From Delphinus delphis (Eukaryota > Chordata > Mammalia > Artiodactyla > Delphinidae), in NCBI RefSeq assembly GCF_949987515.2, contig NC_082690.1, forward strand, positions 105,956,400-106,020,399: a stretch of DNA of 64,000 nt, written 5' to 3'. Position numbers and translations under genes: made by a program. Shown piece after piece: positions 1 to 11,720 of the stretch (positions are counted from its first letter, which is position 1; each line of letters opens with the position of its first letter). The notes below the pieces were generated by a model. That model did no database searches. It had not been told where the DNA came from and saw only the letters and a list, made by a program, of their open reading frames with translations.

Positions 1-90
1 TGGGATCTTAGTTCCCCCACCAAGGATCAAACCCATGGCCCCTACAGTGCAAGCATGGAGTCTTAAGCACTGGACTGCCAGGGAAGTCCC
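1..90 (-). mobile_element. CHR-type short SINE, cut by window edge
   Basis: Reverse-oriented tRNA-derived SINE. The sequence reads cttagttcccccaccaagg...gggaagtccc, the complement of the usual head gggacttccctgg with its B-box region. The A-rich tail lies left of the window. Confidence 0.85.
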
Positions 91-449
91 TAAAAATTAT
101 TTTTTAAAAAAACGAAAAAACTCTGAATTTAACTAGTGATTTGCTTGTTTTGATTGGTTCAGACTAAAAACCAAATAGAAGAGTCTTAAGTGCCCTCCAG
201 GTGGACAATTTGTTTTTCTAGTTTTGCAGGAGCCAGGATGACGATCGTGAGCCAGCCTCCCCCAATTTGAGCCAGAAGCAGGAGTTAGTGAACCAGATGA
301 CAAGGGCTTGAGAAGCTCCCTCTGCAAATCTATCGAGTGAAAATTCCACCCTCGATTTTGGCATCCACAGCCTCGCACTTGCAAACACTCAGCCTTGGAA
401 TACTGCCCCCTGCAGCCACCAGGACAATGCAGAGCTTTCGCTGCAGTAA
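91..449. other. unassigned sequence
   Basis: No coding signal or repeat was recognised in this stretch. It probably lies in CPT1A intron 1, judging from the promoter at 13.7 kb. Confidence 0.4.
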
Positions 450-1172
450 AATACCACTTTGCACCCACCAGGACCGCCATAATCAAAAGGATGGGCGATG
501 ACAGGCGCTGGAGAGGATGTGGAGAAATCGGAACCCTCGTGCACGTCTGGCCGGGATGTCAGACGGCACAGCCCCTTCGGAAAAGTCTGGCAGCTCCTCA
601 AACGGTCAAATGTGGAGTTACCACACGACCCAGCAATTCCGCTCCTAGGCTCATGCTCATGAAAACGTGCGTCTGCACACAAACCTGTACGTGATGTTCA
701 CGGCGGCATTATTCATAATAACCAAAAAGTGGAAGCAGCCCAAACACCCTCCCACTGACGAACGGGGGTAAACAAAATATGCCCTGTCCATACAACAGGA
801 TGCTACTTACAGGCAATACGAAGGGATGACGCGCTGACACACACCACCGCACGGGTGACCCTCGAAAACATGATGCTGAGTGAAGGCAGCCAGACACAGA
901 TGGCCACGTATTGTATGATTCCACCTATGGGAAATGTCCAGAACAGGCACATCCGCAGAGGCAGAAAGCAGTGGCTGCCTAGGGCCGGGGGGAGGTGGGG
1001 CTTAAGGAGAGGAGGGTTTCTTTGGGGGGTGATGAAATGTCCCAGAATTGATGAGGGTCACAGCTGCACATACGTGTGAATATACTAAAATCACTGACGT
1101 GTACACTTGAGGTGGGTGGATGGTATGGGATGTGAATGATCTCCCAATAAAGCTGTCACAGAAACACCGCTG
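450..1172 (+). mobile_element. old L1 3'-end fragment
   Basis: Diverged LINE-1 in sense orientation. Recognisable blocks include 'ccataatcaaaaggatggg', 'acccagcaattccgctcctag', the 'ttattcataataaccaaaaagtgg' block and the terminal 'ataaagctgtcacag'. It includes the end of ORF2 and the 3' UTR; no frame is open. Confidence 0.75.
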
Positions 1173-1796
1173 TCTCGTGAAACAGAAGTGTTATCTATTT
1201 AACACTCATGCATCTGAACCTTCTCTCCTCAGACATGTAATTCAGGCGGGTGCATTACTACTCCTTTCCCCCGATGTGCCCCAGTTCTGCATTCACGCTA
1301 AGGACCCCTTTAAACAACTGTTACTTCATAACCTTAAGAATGACTATTAAATGCTTTTAGGTGTCACGTGATATGGTGGTTATTTTCGGAAAGAGCTGCC
1401 GTCTTTTTTTAATGTCAAATCACCAACTTTGTGATTCAAATTAAATTCTATGCATTGCTTCACCAATACACATGGAAATATAAATACATGGTGTATTGTA
1501 TGTTATCATTCATCAGGATGAGACTTTTTGCAGGTGCCTGAAAACAACTGTTTCAAATATAATATGCACACATTTTACAATCAAAGTTAGAAAACTATTT
1601 CTTAATTGAATGGTAAGAGCTGCTATCTTTTGGCGATACATACTGAAATATTTACCAATGCACTTTTATCTTTTATCATGTTGGGATTTGCTTCCCCCAC
1701 TGGAGGTGGGGGAAGGATGGACAGGGGTAGGGACTGCCATATGTGAGAACTGGTGAAGTTGGGCTGTGACCAAGTGAGAATCCTTATGCCTGTGCT
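1173..1796. other. AT-rich unassigned sequence
   Basis: No gene was found; short ORFs here lack splice or homology support. Some A/T-rich parts may be decayed L1, but I could not place them. Confidence 0.4.
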
Positions 1797-1936
1797 TCTT
1801 TTTTTTTTTTTTTTGGCGGGGGGGGGGGGCCATGCCACATGGCTTGCGGGATATCTTAGTTCCCTGACCAGGGATCGAACCTGTGCCCCCTGTAGTGGAA
1901 GCACAGAGTCCTAACCACTGGACCGCCAGGGAATTC
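1797..1936 (-). mobile_element. CHR-type short SINE
   Basis: Reverse-oriented element: a poly(T) tract, a run of 12 G within the body, 'cttagttccctgaccaggg' and the terminal 'ggaccgccagggaattc'. The G run (about 1818-1829) is an internal expansion. Confidence 0.85.
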
Positions 1937-3172
1937 TCGCCTGTGTCTCTTCTGTATGTTTGTCATCTGCTCTAATAATTGCTTAAAATATGTTTAAGGA
2001 AATAAAACACGTATCCACTGCAGCCGGTGCTAAATCTCACACCCAGAGACCAACTTTCAATAGCTGCTCACCCACCCAACCACATCTGCAGAAACAAGAA
2101 GAAAGGAAGGGCGAGGCTGCCTGTGGGGTCACTGCGCCCCCTGCCCTGGGGCACCCTCGCAGGTCATACCCCCAGCTCCTACCTTCCACCCAACCCAGGT
2201 GGGTGTGGGTGCAGCCTGAATGCACTGCCCTGCCTCTCCCACCTTCGAGTCGCCCCGAAGCAGCAGCTGGAGTAATTGATGAAGACACAGCTACCATCAC
2301 TTCCCAAAGGCTGACCGTGGCCGCTGGACATGAAGCAGCTCCCCTGGGTCGCTCGCCCAGAGGGTTCCTAACATCTCTAAAAATGGGGACCTTTTTCTTC
2401 AAATGTAAACACACAGGAACGGTTCGTGGATAAAGCCTTTCAACCCTCTTCTTCCTCCCTTTGGCCCTGAGGGGTGGAGGGCTCCAGACCAGAGTCTGAA
2501 AACCACCGTGAGAATGGTGCGAACCTCGCCAGCAGAGAGCCAAGCCGTTCCTCCGGATACTTCCCTGCAGTCAATCAGGTCAGCAGCCCCGCAGGGCTGG
2601 CAGACGTGCCTGGAGCTGAAGGGCCACTGCTGACGAATGGCCTCCCCACTGCTGGCAGATCTCTCCTTGAAACACCTCCAACCGCCTGCCATGCCGGGAG
2701 AGGCCAGACCTGCTCCAGGTGCAAGGAGGCACGCCAGTAATAAACTCGAGGAACATCCGGAGTTATGAGGAGCGCAAGAGAGCCCCAGTGAGCTTCACTG
2801 TGTTAACACAGCAGGATGTTTTCTGTCTTACAGCGGGAGATACTGCCAACGCACGAGAGCAAGGAATCACACCTACATATCCCCTCCCGGAAGGAACAGA
2901 TACTAATACTTTGCCATGTGGACCGGAGACTACCCTGTCCCCAACTCTCCCTTCCTGGCCTGCATCCCTGGAGCCCCGAGGCGCACCAGCCCAGGCTGGC
3001 ACGGCTGTCCTGTCACTGTCAGCACCGCTGGGAACCTCAACACACCAGGAGAGGAAGGGCCCTGGGGCCAGCTGGCAGGCTGGGGACCGTGTCTGGATCC
3101 GGGCCACTTACCCTGGGCAGCCTCTTCTCTGCATCCCTTCCACCTTCCAGGGTGAAGGCAAAGGGCGCGCTA
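1937..3172. other. unique non-coding sequence with one copy of a 39-bp repeat
   Basis: Moderately GC-rich DNA with overlapping short ORFs on both strands, none with recognisable protein content. It holds the left copy (2660-2698) of a 39-bp direct repeat whose partner is at 3681-3719. Confidence 0.4.
2660..2698 (+). repeat. 39-bp dispersed direct repeat, copy 1
   Basis: Begins tctctccttgaaacacctcc and matches 3681-3719 at 38 of 39 positions (one t/c difference). The flanks do not match. Confidence 0.9.
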
Positions 3173-3307
3173 GGGGACTTTCCTGGCCGTCCAGTGGTTA
3201 AGACGCCGCGCTTCCACTGCAGGGGGCGCGGGTTCCATCCCTAGTCGGGGAACTAAGATCCCGCATGCTGCGCGGCACAGCCAAAAAATTAAAAAAAAAA
3301 AAAAAAA
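3173..3307 (+). mobile_element. CHR-type short SINE
   Basis: Sense element from ggggactttcctggccgtcc through the B box 'gcgggttccatccc' to an A-rich tail ending near 3307. Confidence 0.88.
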
Positions 3308-5249
3308 GGGTACGGCAGGGCCCCAAGGGCCAGGCGAGCGGGCAGCACCCCCTTCCCAGCTTCCCTGGGCTGGCGCAGGCTCTGCCGTGCCCACACACGG
3401 TGTGCAGCTAAACCCCGAGTGTCCACGCGCCGGCCCCCTCTCCAGCTTCCTCTCCCTTCCAGGTAAGGTCACCAGGTGCATAGACTGTCTTACCAGTGCA
3501 TCTGCTGAGGGTCCTCCTCCAGCCCCTCTGCACCCGGGATTCAACCACCCACAGGGCCCTGCCCAGGGCTTTGCCCTGTATCTGTGCACATGAGTTTCTC
3601 TCCAAACTCATCTACACTGATGCCAAAACCAAGTCAACTGAAAACCCACCTTGCATCTTTCCCGTATCCTCCCGGCCAACTCTCTCCTTGAAACACCTCC
3701 AACCGCCTGCCACGCCGGGTCACGGACGGGCTAGGGCAGTCCTCACTCCATCCCTCACCCCATGCTGGCCAGCACCAGAACCTGCTGTCCTGGGAAGGTA
3801 TGCTGCCCCTCTCCCCGAGTACCACTCCACCTGGGTGGAGAGCCGTGGCTTCCCCAGGGACCCACCCACAGGATGTGCACCTGTGCCCCGGATTCTCCGG
3901 AGGCTGGAGAGGAAAACACACCAACTGTCTCCACTTCTGCACTCGGTTGTTCTCGCAAATCATCACTGGGCAGCTACCGGAGGCCCTCGGACAAGAATTC
4001 TGAACTGGAGGGAACAGGGGGACAGTGGAAGAACCTTCTGGAAGCGCAGGCTGGCTGCTCCTCCCTGCTGAAGGTCTGGCTAGGTGGGGGGAGAAGGCCC
4101 CTTGGGGACTGTGCTTGGTGTGAGGCCCCTCCTGCAGTGCTCCGCCAGACCAGCTCGGGGGTAAACTGGAGGTGGCCGCTGGTGGCAGCAACCCCCCAGC
4201 TGCGGGGAGACATCCAGAAATTGATCCAACATACTGAAAACAAAGCCCTCTCTGTGTGCATGTTGGCTGTGGGGCTACGGACCCGTCTATTTCCCCTGGG
4301 AGGACAGAAATCACTTCTGGTCACATCAGGTGGAGAGCGCCCACCTGGAGCCCCACCTGACGGTGATCGTGCACAAACCTGCCGGCCCGGGACACACCTG
4401 GGCGCTGCTGCCCGCCCAGCTGAACGTGGTGGCAACCATGCGATGGTGCCGCCTTAGAAACCAGGAGGGCCACTAAAGGAGGGAGTCAGTCACCAAGGTC
4501 TGTGCCAGAGTGCTTAAGCACCTTATGCTAATCCGCTCCAGGAAAAACACCGAGGTCCAGAATAAGACACTCGGGTTGAGAAGGACGACCTATTTATTGC
4601 AGTTTTTAAAAGTCACACTTCTGGTCTTGAATTACGCCGCTATTCCCGAGGCCCTCCCAAGCTCAGTCTCCCGGTCACCTCCTCTTTGGCCAGGCCCACT
4701 GGTCATGCCCTGTGGCCTGTGAACTCCGACTCAGAGCCGGGATGCCTCGGACCTTTCTCGATTTCCCTTTTCCTGCTTCACACCTAGCTTACAGCTCCCC
4801 TCGCCCAGGTGCCTGCCTCGGAATTCCTTTCCGGAAGCACAGGAATTCCACCAGTTACATTTAGCCATTTCAGCTGCACTTCCTGGCGAGTGACCTTCAC
4901 CTGTCAGTTATTCGTTTAATCTCCCGACATAAGCTGTAAAGCTCCCCAGGACACGAATCCTTGTTGGATTCTCTGAACCAACCATGAGCCCACAGACAGT
5001 TCTCCAACAGTGAACGTGAAGTGAACAATCTGGGGGGGAAATGCTGCAACATCTCATTCAATTTTGGTGAGACTACCTTCGTTTTAACAGCCCACTGCCA
5101 CCCTCTAACTCCCTGGCCAATAAATTGGTCTGTACTTTGTCAAATGTGTTCACTTTGCCGTCTTTCTCCACAACCAATTCCTTTTAACAAAAGCCTTTAA
5201 CCTCAGAGGTCAGTGGCCTGCAAATTGTAACACTGGTCATGTGATCAAG
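3308..5249. other. unique non-coding sequence
   Basis: No gene was recognised. ORFs up to about 230 codons overlap each other on both strands around 3.6-4.5 kb, as expected in GC-rich DNA with few stop codons. The right copy of the 39-bp repeat is at 3681-3719. Confidence 0.4.
3681..3719 (+). repeat. 39-bp dispersed direct repeat, copy 2
   Basis: Partner of 2660-2698, 1021 bp away and in the same orientation, with one mismatch. Confidence 0.9.
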
Positions 5250-5263
5250 AAGTCATCCATAAG

Positions 5264-5584
5264 GACTTCCCTGGTGGCGCAGTGGTTAAGAATCCACCTA
5301 CCAATGCAGGGGACACGGGTTCGAGCCCTGGTCCAGGAAGATCCCACACGCCACGGACCAACTAAGCGCGTGCGCCACAACTACTGAGCCCGCGTACCAC
5401 AACTACTGAGGCCCACACGCCGAGAGCCCGTGCTCCGTGCCACGAGAAGCCACCGCAATGAGAAGCCCACGTACTTCAACGAAGAGCAGACCCCGCTCGC
5501 CGCAACTAGAGAATGCCCACACGCAGCAACGAAGACCCAATGTGGCCAACAGTAAATAAATAAATAAACAGATTAATTTTTAAA
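5264..5584 (+). mobile_element. CHR long-form SINE with 14-bp target duplication
   Basis: Complete element: head gacttccctggtggcgcagtgg (A box), B box 'gggttcgagccc', the 'ccacaactactgag' repeats of the body and a TAAATAAATAAA-type tail. The target-site duplication aagtcatccataag is perfect at 5250-5263 and 5585-5598. Confidence 0.95.
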
Positions 5585-5598
5585 AAGTCATCCATAAG

Positions 5599-5999
5599 AC
5601 ATCCTGTTTCCCTCAAGGGCATCTGGCCTCCTTCAGAGCCGTCCTCCTCCACCCCCCCCCCCAGGTTCTTCAACAGGCAGCAGGAAAGGAGGTGAAAGGT
5701 CACCCAATGGAAAGTACAGGGCCAGACTTCAAAACAGGCCTGGGGAAAACTGAGGTGTGAAAATCACCTCTATGATGAAAAACAAACAATAAAAACTGGC
5801 CATGTGACAGCAGGTTTCCCAGAAAACGGCCTTTACAGAATATAATAATATATGATAAATTATGTGTTGTCAGAAGCCTTTCAGAACAGTCATGAAATTA
5901 ACAGATAAGGAGAGAAGTAGCTAGTAGGTAGATAGATAGGTAAGGCGTACAGATTAATTTTTGTGCTTTTAACAAGGAAGATACAAAATATTCTTTCTA
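5599..5999. other. unassigned sequence
   Basis: No gene or repeat family was recognised, apart from a short imperfect TAGA run near 5925-5945. Confidence 0.35.
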
Positions 6000-6230
6000 C
6001 CGAAGTCTTTGGCATGTGCCAGCCAATGCGATCCGTATTTTACCTGCATTACCCCGTTTAATTCTGACGGGAACTCTAGGAATTGGTTACTCCTGCTATT
6101 CCCACCTACAAGTGAGAAGACGGAGACTTGGATGTCAAGAAACTTGCCCAAGGTCACAGCCAGCAAACAGCAGAGCGAGGAATCAGTCCCAGGTCCAGCT
6201 CCAAAACTCACGTTCTTACCTACCAAGTTA
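6000..6230 (+). mobile_element. MIR SINE
   Basis: Ancient MIR core in sense orientation: 'ttaattctgacgggaactct', 'acaagtgagaagacggaga' and 'cttgcccaaggtcacagcc'. These match the usual MIR order (AT-rich part, gaggaaactgag part, aaggtcacacagc part). Confidence 0.75.
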
Positions 6231-7665
6231 GGGGGTAAGTACTCCACACAAAGTTCTGCTTAAGATTCCTGACGTTACAACACAGATATAAAATTAGGTC
6301 ACTCTATCGTAACCAAAATGATGTGACTGCAACCAGCAGTCAAACTACAGTAACTACAAATATAGCGGGTGCCAACTCTAAAATTATCCCCATGTTGCAG
6401 TATTTCCAGTATTCCCACTAGAACTGCACAGTTCACAGGCCCACAGGCGCGGACCCTGCCTTCTATTAAAATCCACCTCATCTAGAGGCAAACAGCTGAG
6501 CTGGAAATCCTCTGAGAAAAGGTCACCCACAGGAAGCGACAGCTTAGCGCAGCACGAGTGCCGGGCAGGGTCTCCAGGAGCACAGCCTGCATCCCTCATC
6601 AGAGTGAGGCTGGATGACACTTGCGCTGCCACCCCTGGAAAACCTCCTGTGAGAAGCCAGTGCAGGCAAAGAATCTGCAGCACCATCTTTAGCAGGGGGC
6701 AGAGCAATTATCTTACCATCTACCACATATTCTTCTATGGGCCGGTGACCAACGCCTGGGAGGGTTCAGCTAACAAAGCTGATTCTGCCCTCCAGGACTG
6801 GCTCCAACTTGGGGAGACCATGTTCCTGCCATACGTGACAACCAAGGTGGTACCCAGGTTTACCTCAGCACTGCCACCTGAAGCACATCAAGGAAAGTAC
6901 CAGGAAGGTTCTGGAAAGGCTTCACCAGCCCAGGGGTTCATGTGTCTTCTCAGGTTCCTTTTTGCTCTTTAGTATTTAGTATTCCTGCCATTTTGCTGTT
7001 AATGAGGGTGAGAGGTTAGATGCAGGCAAAAATTAGCAGTGACGGGAAGAAAACATAAAAGGGCTCCTCTCCACTAGCGTGTGGGCACCCCACCTCTCTG
7101 CACACCACGGGCCAGTCCTTATTTCCTTGGAGACATGATCCTCTGTAATTGTGCTCTTGTGTTTGTTCAGCAAGTGTATACACAAACAAATACAAATTAT
7201 TCTTTCCCTAATCTGAGGGAGGCATCTTAGAAGCAAGAACATGAGACTCAGGACTCACTTTAAATTTGGGGGAGGGCTTCGTGCACAGGCAAGGCGCAGG
7301 AACTTTCATTTATGAATGGCTACATCTTGAATTGATGACAGAGCACTGAATAGCCGCATTAATTAAACGGGCCACACGGTTCATTTCTCGCAGTGAAGTA
7401 CGTCATAATAAACCGTTCACATTTACAGGGTAAAGATGCTGAGTCAAGGCAGGTTAGAGGGGAAACCTGAATCGTTATCCCTTCCTCTATGGCTCTCGAG
7501 AAACAACAGCTTCTGCCTACCGAGGTACTGTAAAAATAAAGCAAATTCAAATGTAACCCTTATACGGTGCCGTATCAACAAGTAATGGTTTATCAGTTAA
7601 ATACAAAGAAATGTGATTTCACCAAGAAAAAGAACTGGGGAAAGGTCATCGAGGGTCACATTTTT
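6231..7665. other. unassigned non-coding sequence
   Basis: No repeat or gene was recognised. Short ORFs are uninformative. Confidence 0.35.
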
Positions 7666-7690
7666 AGAAAGAAAATACAGAATGTCTTGG

Positions 7691-7804
7691 GGACTTCCCT
7701 GGTGGTCCAGTGGTTAAGACTCCGCGCTTTCACTGCAGGGGGCGCGGGTTCCATCCGTGATCGGGAACTAAGATCCCGCATGCTGTGCTGAGTGGCCAAA
7801 AAAA
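7691..7804 (+). mobile_element. CHR-type short SINE with 25-bp target duplication
   Basis: Short-form element (head ggacttccctggtggtccag, B box 'gcgggttccatccg'). It is bounded by a perfect 25-bp duplication at 7666-7690 and 7805-7829, unusually long for an L1-mobilised SINE. Confidence 0.93.
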
Positions 7805-7829
7805 AGAAAGAAAATACAGAATGTCTTGG

Positions 7830-8182
7830 CAGGCGTAACCTGCCAATACAATAGCCTAACCCAATTACCTGCACTACCTCTTCAGGTGTTTTTCTCTGTA
7901 CGTCCATCCAGAAGGACCCCCTCCAGCCTGGCCAACATCAGGACAATGGCCTGAGCTAGAACGGCTGGGAGAGGCATGCATCCACCCAAGAGAAGTCCCC
8001 GAACCTCTCCTCTCCACCAGGGTGTGGTTCCCTCAAACGTCCCTAAAACCTTGCAGGGGGTGCCCCGTATTTCCCACGCACGTGCTTCTCCTTTGCACCC
8101 AGAAGTACAGTTGAACTGGTCAAACCACACGTTACAATCTGGGGGCTGCAGAAGGCAGCCGTATCCATAAAACCCGACTGCG
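7830..8182. other. unassigned sequence
   Basis: No gene or repeat was identified between the two SINEs. Confidence 0.35.
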
Positions 8183-8502
8183 GAGCTTCCCTGGTGGCTC
8201 AGTGGTTAAGAATCCGCCTGCCAACGCAGGGGACACGGGTTCGAGCCCTGGTCCGGGAAGATTCCCACATGCTGCGGAGCAACTAAGGCCGCGAGCCACA
8301 ACTACTGAGCCTGCGTGCCACAACTACTGAGCCTGCGTGCCACAACTACTGAGGCTGCACGCCTAGAGCCCGTACTCCGCAACAAGAGAAGCCACCGCAA
8401 TGAGAAGCCCGCGCACAGCAACGAAGAGGAGCCCCCGCTCACTACAACTAGAGAAAAGCCCGCGTGCAGCCATGAAGACCCAATGCAGCCAAAAAAAAAA
8501 AA
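8183..8502 (+). mobile_element. CHR long-form SINE with internal duplication
   Basis: Sense element with poly(A) near 8491-8502. The block 'gagcctgcgtgccacaact' occurs twice in tandem around 8308-8350, an expansion of the body also seen in other copies. Confidence 0.92.
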
Positions 8503-8524
8503 GTCCTGCCTGCGGCCATGGTAT

Positions 8525-8900
8525 TGTTTGCTGGAAGCTGTATTCATTTCACACCCTCAAAGCTACTCTCACACCTGGCCTCTTTTGGATCCTCAGAAAA
8601 CCCCTGTGAGACAGGATGACAGCTGTCAGAGGCACCGCCTTAGAGATGAGGAAGTGGAAACCCAGAAACACACACAGCTGATTCAATGTCACATCCAGTG
8701 GGCCCTGGGCTGGGGGAGGTGCCAACATCCAGGCCCTCTGCCTGCACCGTGGTCTGGGAAGCAGCCTGTCAGCAGGAGGGGGCACACGTTTTGGAGAACA
8801 CAGATCCGGGTTCAAATTCCAGGTCTGCCACTTAGACGTCTGTGGGGGGGGGGGGGGGGCGGCTAGAGCACATGTCATCGCCATTCGTAAGATCTGTTTC
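8525..8900 (+). mobile_element. MIR-type fragments with a poly(G) run
   Basis: MIR-like pieces: 'ttagagatgaggaagtggaaaccc' near 8640-8665 and 'agatccgggttcaaattcc' near 8803. A run of 16 G (8844-8859) sits inside the second piece. Confidence 0.55.
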
Positions 8901-9299
8901 CTGTCAAATAAAGTATGCATGCTACCCATAACTCACATTAGGTCTCCAATGCAGGAACATACTCTGTACCTTCCCAACTGCAGCCACAGGCCAGCAGCAG
9001 TCCTCCAAGAACGTGGATTTCCATCCTTCCTCTTCCCACTGCGTTTGATACCCCAGCCCGACGTCTTTGACATTTAACTTTCAGCAGCATTACTGTACTT
9101 CACTCTGCGCAACAGTGCCTGCTTGCAAAAGGAGAAAGAAACCAAAACTCCGTGCATTAAATCTTTTTAAGGGCACGGAGAGGCCGACACTTGGGAAAAT
9201 CAGTGATACATGTATAATCTTATAAATGAAGTATTATTTCATAAAAAGCAAAGTACGAGTTACAGCATATGACGGCTTCTTAAAGGTTATTTTGTGTTA
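8901..9299. other. unassigned sequence
   Basis: AT-rich non-coding DNA; nothing recognised. Confidence 0.35.
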
Positions 9300-9755
9300 G
9301 CTTTTTTTTTTACATCTTCATTGGAATATAATTGCTTTACAATGTTGTTACTTTCTGCTGTATAACAAAGTGAATCAACTATATGTATACACATATCCCC
9401 ATATCCCCTTCCTCTTGCATCTCCCTCCCACCTTCCCTAGCCCACCCCTCTAGGTGGTCACAAAGCACCTAGCTGAGCTGATCTCTCCCCATGCGATGCA
9501 GCTGCTTCCCACTAGCTATTTTACATTTGGTAGTTTATATAGGTCCATGCCACTCTCTCACTTCATCCCAGCTTACCCTCCCACCCCCGTGTCCTCAAGT
9601 CCATTCTCTACATCTGCGTCTTCATCCCTGCCTGCCCCTAGGTTCATCAGAACCATTTCTTTTTTTTTTTTAGATTCCACATATATGTGTTGGCATTCAG
9701 TACTTGTTTTTCTCTTTCTGACTTCACTCTATGACAGACTCTAGCTTTTAATACA
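9300..9755 (-). mobile_element. L1 3' UTR, 5'-truncated
   Basis: Reverse-oriented L1 3' end: 'acatcttcattggaatata', 'cacatatccccatatcccc', 'tctaggtggtcacaaagcac' and 'tatgacagactctag'. The same blocks occur in the L1 at 37.5 kb, which identifies it. Confidence 0.88.
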
Positions 9756-9756
9756 A

Positions 9757-9839
9757 ACTTGTCAGGGAACTAGATCCCGCATGCCGCAACTAAGACCCAG
9801 CACAGCCAAATAAATAAGTAAATATTAAAAAAAAAAAAA
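9757..9839 (+). mobile_element. CHR SINE 3' fragment
   Basis: Sense 3' half only: 'cagggaactagatcccgcatg', 'cacagccaaataaataag' and poly(A). The tRNA-derived head is missing. Confidence 0.75.
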
Positions 9840-11050
9840 CGAGCCATTTAGGAAGCAGAATCTAGGATGACCCTCAGATTCCTGGGATGGGTGAGTGAAC
9901 CACCACATGGAGTGTATGAACGATTCCTTTCCTTTTTACGTAGAGAACTCGGTGTCCAACAATTAGCCGATAAGCCTTCGTAAGCTGAGCGTAGCTACCC
10001 TATTTTCCAACCCTCCATAGTGGCCACTACCCTACTGTACGCCTGGAGAGGCACACCGCACTCGGCAGCACAATTGCTTTCAATTATTAACTTCCCTAAA
10101 CATTCCTGGACATAAAAACAGCTCACATGCAAAAAAACTAAAGGCCATTCCACTGAACTGAGGCTCTCAGTCACCTAATATTTGCTTGGGGTAAAAGGTA
10201 AAGTTCACAAAACGCAGCAGAATATCAGAAATCAACAAGCAGAAAATATTCCTCGTGTTAAGTAACAGACATCTTTAAGAGCTTCCTTTAGATTATCCAT
10301 ATTTTTACCATGTCGTTAGGAATGAACTGTTGAAGGTTGGTAGTATTATTCATATATTGCCTATTTTTATGCAACATCTTTCAAAATATAATTATATAGA
10401 TTATAAATATCATTGTGTACAAATATAATGCAAAGGAAACCCCCTCAAAAAGGCTATTTTACTTACATATCCATGAAAGTTTGGCCTCTGCTTCCCTAAT
10501 TCTTCCCAATTCTGTATTTTATAAAGCATTGGTTTGTTTCTTTGGCAGTAGGATTTGATGTTGATGAAGCTGTGAGATGTCTCTAACATTCTTTTTTAAT
10601 GCCCTGTACAGCCTAGACTATTTCTACAGTTGTCAAGGAAACTTAATAGTGGTAGCTTCTGCGGAGGGGTACCGGGTGAGGAGGCCAGCTTTGTTTGTGC
10701 TGAATTCCCACCTGCACCCCCTTCATTTTGCACCGTGTGCCTGTAGTACTTATTTTTAAAACAGAAAAGTCGTCGCCGGAAAAGCTCGAGAGGGGCTCAA
10801 GCCATTCGAAGAAAGTAGAGGTCTCGTTAAAGTAAGAGGGAGAGTCTCCGAAACACACTTGAAACACACCAGCTTGAACAACAATTTTATTCTTAAAAGC
10901 AGCAATTTTTCCGGAATTCAAAGTGCAGGCGCCCACCGGTAACTGAACTGTCAGGTCTGCCAATAATAACCATGCAGAGTGACTAAACATTTTTTCCAAC
11001 AAAGGAAAAAATGCATTGGATCAAAGTGCAGAAGCAGCCCCGGGCCGGAG
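9840..11050. other. unassigned sequence, probable CPT1A intron 1
   Basis: Mostly AT-rich, becoming GC-rich after about 10.9 kb. No exon was recognised on the minus strand, and the conserved N-terminus of CPT1A is not encoded here. Confidence 0.4.
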
Positions 11051-11720
11051 CGGGTAAGCGTTTCCGCCTCCCACCTTCCCACCGCCTTTAGACTCCAGGC
11101 TGCAACTTTAATTGCTCGCTTGGAACGCGTCCTCACAGGCAATGCCAGCAGCTGCGGTCGGCGCGGCCCGCCCCTCCCCCCACGGGCGTCACGTGACGGC
11201 TGAGAAAAGTAGGGGAAAGGTTACCGCGAGCCCCGCCCCCGGCCTGGCGCGCCCCGGGCGTTCAGATCCTGTTCCACCGGGCCGGCTCGGAGCCACGTTC
11301 CGGAGCGAGCTGGCGCGCGTCGGCGGCGCTGCCACTCCGGCAACAGCGGGCGAAATGCAGCGCCTCTGGGTGGGAAGGCCGAGCCCTGCATGGTCAACTT
11401 TGGGGACATTTAAGAGCTTGGTGTGCCCTAAGGCAACCCACACCAGAAACGCTGCCCCGCGCCCCGCGAGCCCAGAGCGCCTCCGGAAGGGGCTCACCGC
11501 GCAGCCCAAGGAACAATTAACTGTGCTTCCATGAATGGGCACGCGGGGCCAGGGTTGCGTAAGCCCGGGCCCTCGCCCCAGGACTCCCCGGAGACCCAGG
11601 CTTGACCGCTCGGTGACCACGGGGGCTGGATCTGGGGCCAAGGCCGGGCGGCAGCGACGCCAGCTTTCTTCCTTTCACCTCTGGGTTAGGCCGCTTGTTT
11701 TCAGTACAAACTCGAAAGGT
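11051..11720. promoter_or_regulatory. CpG-rich block in probable CPT1A intron 1
   Basis: A GC- and CpG-dense segment about 2 kb inside the presumed CPT1A first exon. It contains the 12-bp palindrome CGTCACGTGACG at 11187-11198, which combines an E-box (CACGTG) with CRE half-sites. No convincing coding sequence was seen. It could be an intronic enhancer, an alternative promoter or a flank of the main island; its function is inferred from composition only. Confidence 0.5.
11187..11198. promoter_or_regulatory. E-box/CRE palindrome
   Basis: CGTCACGTGACG is a perfect 12-bp palindrome. The CACGTG core is the USF/MiT-family site; TGACG and CGTCA are ATF/CREB half-sites. Confidence 0.5.

Noticed and set aside
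3634..4457. Overlapping ORFs of 226 and 231 codons on opposite strands
   Set aside because: Mutually exclusive frames with no recognisable product; expected by chance in GC-rich sequence.
5264..5330. tRNA-like sequence with A and B boxes (here and in every CHR SINE)
   Set aside because: The tRNA resemblance belongs to the SINE head; no mature tRNA can be folded with a proper acceptor stem, so no tRNA gene is called.
8308..8360. Short tandem block that might look like a CRISPR or minisatellite array
   Set aside because: It is the internal 'ccacaactactgag' duplication of a CHR SINE and occurs in many copies of the family.
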